Part shown: positions 4,796 to 6,240 of the stretch, in pieces
Position numbering within the stretch: the stretch's first letter is position 1
How the letters are laid out: each line of letters opens with the position of its first letter
Program-made: the position numbers and the translations under genes
Notes under the pieces: model-generated
The model's database searches: none
Told to the model about the DNA's origin: nothing
The model's input: only the letters and a program-made list of their open reading frames with translations
NCBI GenBank assembly: GCA_030044295.1
Contig: JASHWB010000467.1
Span: 1 to 6,240 of the forward strand
Length of the DNA: 6,240 bases
Reading direction: 5' to 3'
DNA from: Candidatus Acidiferrales bacterium
GTDB taxonomy: Bacteria > Acidobacteriota > Terriglobia > Acidiferrales > UBA7541

Positions 4796-5775
4796 TGGCG
4801 GGCGGATGATGCGCGTCGCGCGGGGCGCTTTGCGGCCCGTGATTTCCAAGATTTGGCTTTCGCGGCGCGCTTCGTTTTCTTCGGTCGTGCGGACGACTTC
4901 TTTCGCGTTTTCTCCTGCCTGCCCTGTCCCGGTAATTGCGCGAGCGTGGTTTGGAACGCGTGGCGGACTAATTTATCGAGCGACCAACTACGCGCCTCCT
5001 GATTGAGGACTTCGATTCCCCACGGACCATCGTAGCCTGCTTTGAGCATCAAATTCACGAAGCGCTTCGGCTCGAATTCGCCTGCGCCGCAGAAAAGACG
5101 GTGATTGATAGTGTCCTCGTGCAAGGGCCAGGAACACTCGCGCGTGCCATCGTTGATTTCGATTGAAGTGATGTACTTCATCGGCATGCGCGCGACTTTT
5201 TCGTAGGGGATTTTCAGCTTGGCGATATGCCACAGGTCGAGGCAGATGCCTCCGTTCGATTCGCCCGCGCCTTTTACCAACTCGACCGCCTTTTCGACGG
5301 AGTCGATGTCGCAGAACGGCATCAGCTCCCATCCGATCAGCGTGCCGTGCTCGGCGCCTTCACGGCAAAGCCCGGCGAAAGCGTCGATCGTCTTGGACAT
5401 GGGCGCATCCGTGTGCTCAAAGCTGCCGACTTTCACATGGTGCGCGCTGAACGCTTCCGCAGCTTCGAGCAGCATTTTCTTGGTGATATCGGACTGAAAC
5501 TTCTTTTCGCCATCCAGAAAAAAGTCTCCCAAAAATTCCAGCTCGATGTGCTTGATCCCGTGGTCATCGAGTATCTGCTTCATCTCTTTTAAGCTGCGCT
5601 TCTGCAGTGTGTGCTCCAGGTCGGCGTGCCAGATGCCCATGCCGGTGAACCCAGCACGCGCGGCGGCGGCCACGCGGTCCTTGAAATCCCAGGAACTGTA
5701 TTCGCGGTCAGTGTGGGGTTGCGCGGTGCCGGAGATCGTCCAGTACGACGCCAGCAGATCGAAATGCTTCGCCAT
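4786..5775 (-). CDS. Sugar phosphate isomerase/epimerase-like TIM-barrel protein with histone-H1-like basic tail
   Basis: A 329-aa protein of the xylose-isomerase-like TIM-barrel superfamily, whose members isomerise, epimerise or dehydrate sugars and inositols with a divalent metal. Probable metal-site or catalytic residues lie at strand ends: E78/E80 (H-I-E-L-E-F), E150 (G-W-E-L-M-P), D180 and H183 (L-D-L-W-H), E206 (S-I-E-I-N-D-G) and E255 (G-I-E-V-L-N). The barrel finishes near residue 282. Residues 286-329 are almost entirely Lys, Arg, Ala and Ser (K-T-R-K-K, A-K-R-P-A-R-R-A), resembling H1/AlgP-type tails and not part of the fold. I chose the ATG at 5775 because GGGGAG lies 11 nt upstream and a sigma-70-like promoter just beyond. 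A start at 5835 would put 20 non-homologous residues in front and lie upstream of that promoter's -10 box. The product is likely cytoplasmic; the substrate is unknown. Confidence 0.82.
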   Translation of the reverse strand: MAKHFDLLASYWTISGTAQPHTDREYSSWDFKDRVAAAARAGFTGMGIWHADLEHTLQKRSLKEMKQILDDHGIKHIELEFLGDFFLDGEKKFQSDITKKMLLEAAEAFSAHHVKVGSFEHTDAPMSKTIDAFAGLCREGAEHGTLIGWELMPFCDIDSVEKAVELVKGAGESNGGICLDLWHIAKLKIPYEKVARMPMKYITSIEINDGTRECSWPLHEDTINHRLFCGAGEFEPKRFVNLMLKAGYDGPWGIEVLNQEARSWSLDKLVRHAFQTTLAQLPGQGRQEKTRKKSSARPKKTKRAAKAKSWKSRAAKRPARRASSARQRR

Positions 5776-5806
5776 GGCTTGTTCTTCTCCCCTAAAGCTG
5801 TGCGAA

Positions 5807-5835
5807 ATGCTATGCCGAGGCAGGACGCGAGTCAA
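5807..5835 (-). promoter_or_regulatory. Sigma-70-like promoter of the TIM-barrel gene
   Basis: On the minus strand TTGACT (5830-5835, five of six) and TAGCAT (5807-5812, four of six) are separated by exactly 17 nt. Transcription would begin near 5800, giving a leader of about 25 nt that contains the GGGGAG ribosome-binding site. This supports the 5775 start. The element lies in the 106-nt divergent region shared with the SDR gene, so a regulator bound here could affect both genes. I found no equally good plus-strand promoter for the SDR. Confidence 0.5.
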
Positions 5836-5881
5836 TTGCGGCGTAGGTGCTATTCTCTATTGCTCAGGTTCGGGAGGAGAT

Positions 5882-6240
5882 ATGTTGCTGGAGAGACGGG
5901 TAGCGATCGTGACGGGCGCGGGGCGCGGCATCGGCCGCGCGATTGCGAAGAAATTCGCCGCGGAGGGCGCATCGGTGGCGCTGGCGGCTCGTACTGGCGC
6001 AGAAATCGACACAGTGGCGGAGGAAATTCGTGGCGCCGGCGGGAAGGCGGCGACAGTGGCCGCGGACGTGGCGCAAGCTGCCGATTGCGAGCGCATCGTC
6101 CAAGCAGCGCGCGATGCTTTTGGCACAGTGCACATCCTGGTGAACAACGCCGGAATTTACGGGCCAGTACGGCCCATCGAAAAGATCTCGTTGCAGGAGT
6201 GGGATGAAGTGATGGCCATCAACCTGCGCGGCGCATTTCA
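5882..6240 (+). CDS. Short-chain dehydrogenase/reductase, SDR family (N-terminal part, cut by window edge)
   Basis: The first 119 residues of a classical SDR, an NAD(P)-dependent oxidoreductase of usually about 250 aa. The Rossmann glycine motif T-G-A-G-R-G-I-G is at 11-18. Arg37 after the second strand (A-L-A-A-R-T) suggests NADP(H) preference. A-D-V (61-63) contacts adenine, N-N-A-G (88-91) stabilises the central sheet, and the catalytic-tetrad Asn is in I-N-L-R-G-A-F (Asn114). The Ser and Y-x-x-x-K residues lie beyond the window. GGGAGGAG (5872-5879) fixes the ATG at 5882. The gene is divergent from the TIM-barrel gene. The motifs fit 3-oxoacyl-ACP-reductase-like or sugar/alcohol dehydrogenases equally, so the substrate is left open. 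Confidence 0.9.
   Translation, partial: MLLERRVAIVTGAGRGIGRAIAKKFAAEGASVALAARTGAEIDTVAEEIRGAGGKAATVAADVAQAADCERIVQAARDAFGTVHILVNNAGIYGPVRPIEKISLQEWDEVMAINLRGAF

Noticed and set aside
5776..5835. N-terminal extension of the TIM-barrel protein from a start at 5835
   Set aside because: The 20 extra residues do not resemble the family, and the extension would place the start upstream of the -10 box of the best promoter and the ribosome-binding site that serve the ATG at 5775.

Overview
The window is a moderately GC-rich bacterial chromosomal segment with eight protein genes, two of them cut by the window edges. No rRNA, tRNA, IS element or CRISPR array is visible. The gene repertoire fits a soil-type heterotroph and would suit an Acidobacteriota genome: a polyvinyl-alcohol-dehydrogenase-like quinoprotein, 2-oxoacid-dehydrogenase-type E1 genes, a xylose-isomerase-like TIM barrel and an SDR. 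That taxonomic placement is inference from family recall, not a database match.

Left part (1-1392, minus strand). The window opens inside the N-terminus of an exported PQQ beta-propeller protein related to polyvinyl alcohol dehydrogenase. It is followed by a two-gene toxin-antitoxin operon transcribed leftward. The antitoxin (842-1339) overlaps the VapC-type PIN-domain toxin (423-845) by 4 nt. The antitoxin is about twice the usual size: a winged-helix-like domain joined to a short toxin-binding-type tail.

Centre (1393-4783, plus strand). A leader with a candidate promoter precedes a four-gene rightward cluster: a stand-alone lipoyl domain of about 80 aa, the E1 alpha and E1 beta subunits of a thiamine-diphosphate-dependent 2-oxoacid/acetoin dehydrogenase, and an isochorismatase-family cysteine hydrolase. 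The expected E2 acyltransferase core and E3 lipoamide dehydrogenase are absent here; only the swinging-arm domain is present. The lipoyl gene has a start-codon puzzle: the best ribosome-binding site and the expected protein N-terminus both point to an AUC codon at 1615, not to the GTG at 1633. E1 alpha has also lost the usual residues after its conserved loop histidine.

Right part (4784-6240). A leftward sugar-phosphate isomerase/epimerase-like TIM-barrel protein ends 2 nt from the hydrolase stop. Both stop codons lie in one 8-bp palindrome. The protein carries a histone-H1-like Lys/Arg/Ala-rich tail. A divergent intergenic region with a good sigma-70-like promoter separates it from a rightward NAD(P)-dependent SDR that runs off the window.

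The most unusual items are the E2-less E1/lipoyl cluster, the apparent AUC start, the composite antitoxin and the basic tail on the TIM barrel. The central and right-hand genes may together serve oxidation of a small keto or sugar-derived substrate, but no substrate can be named from the sequence.
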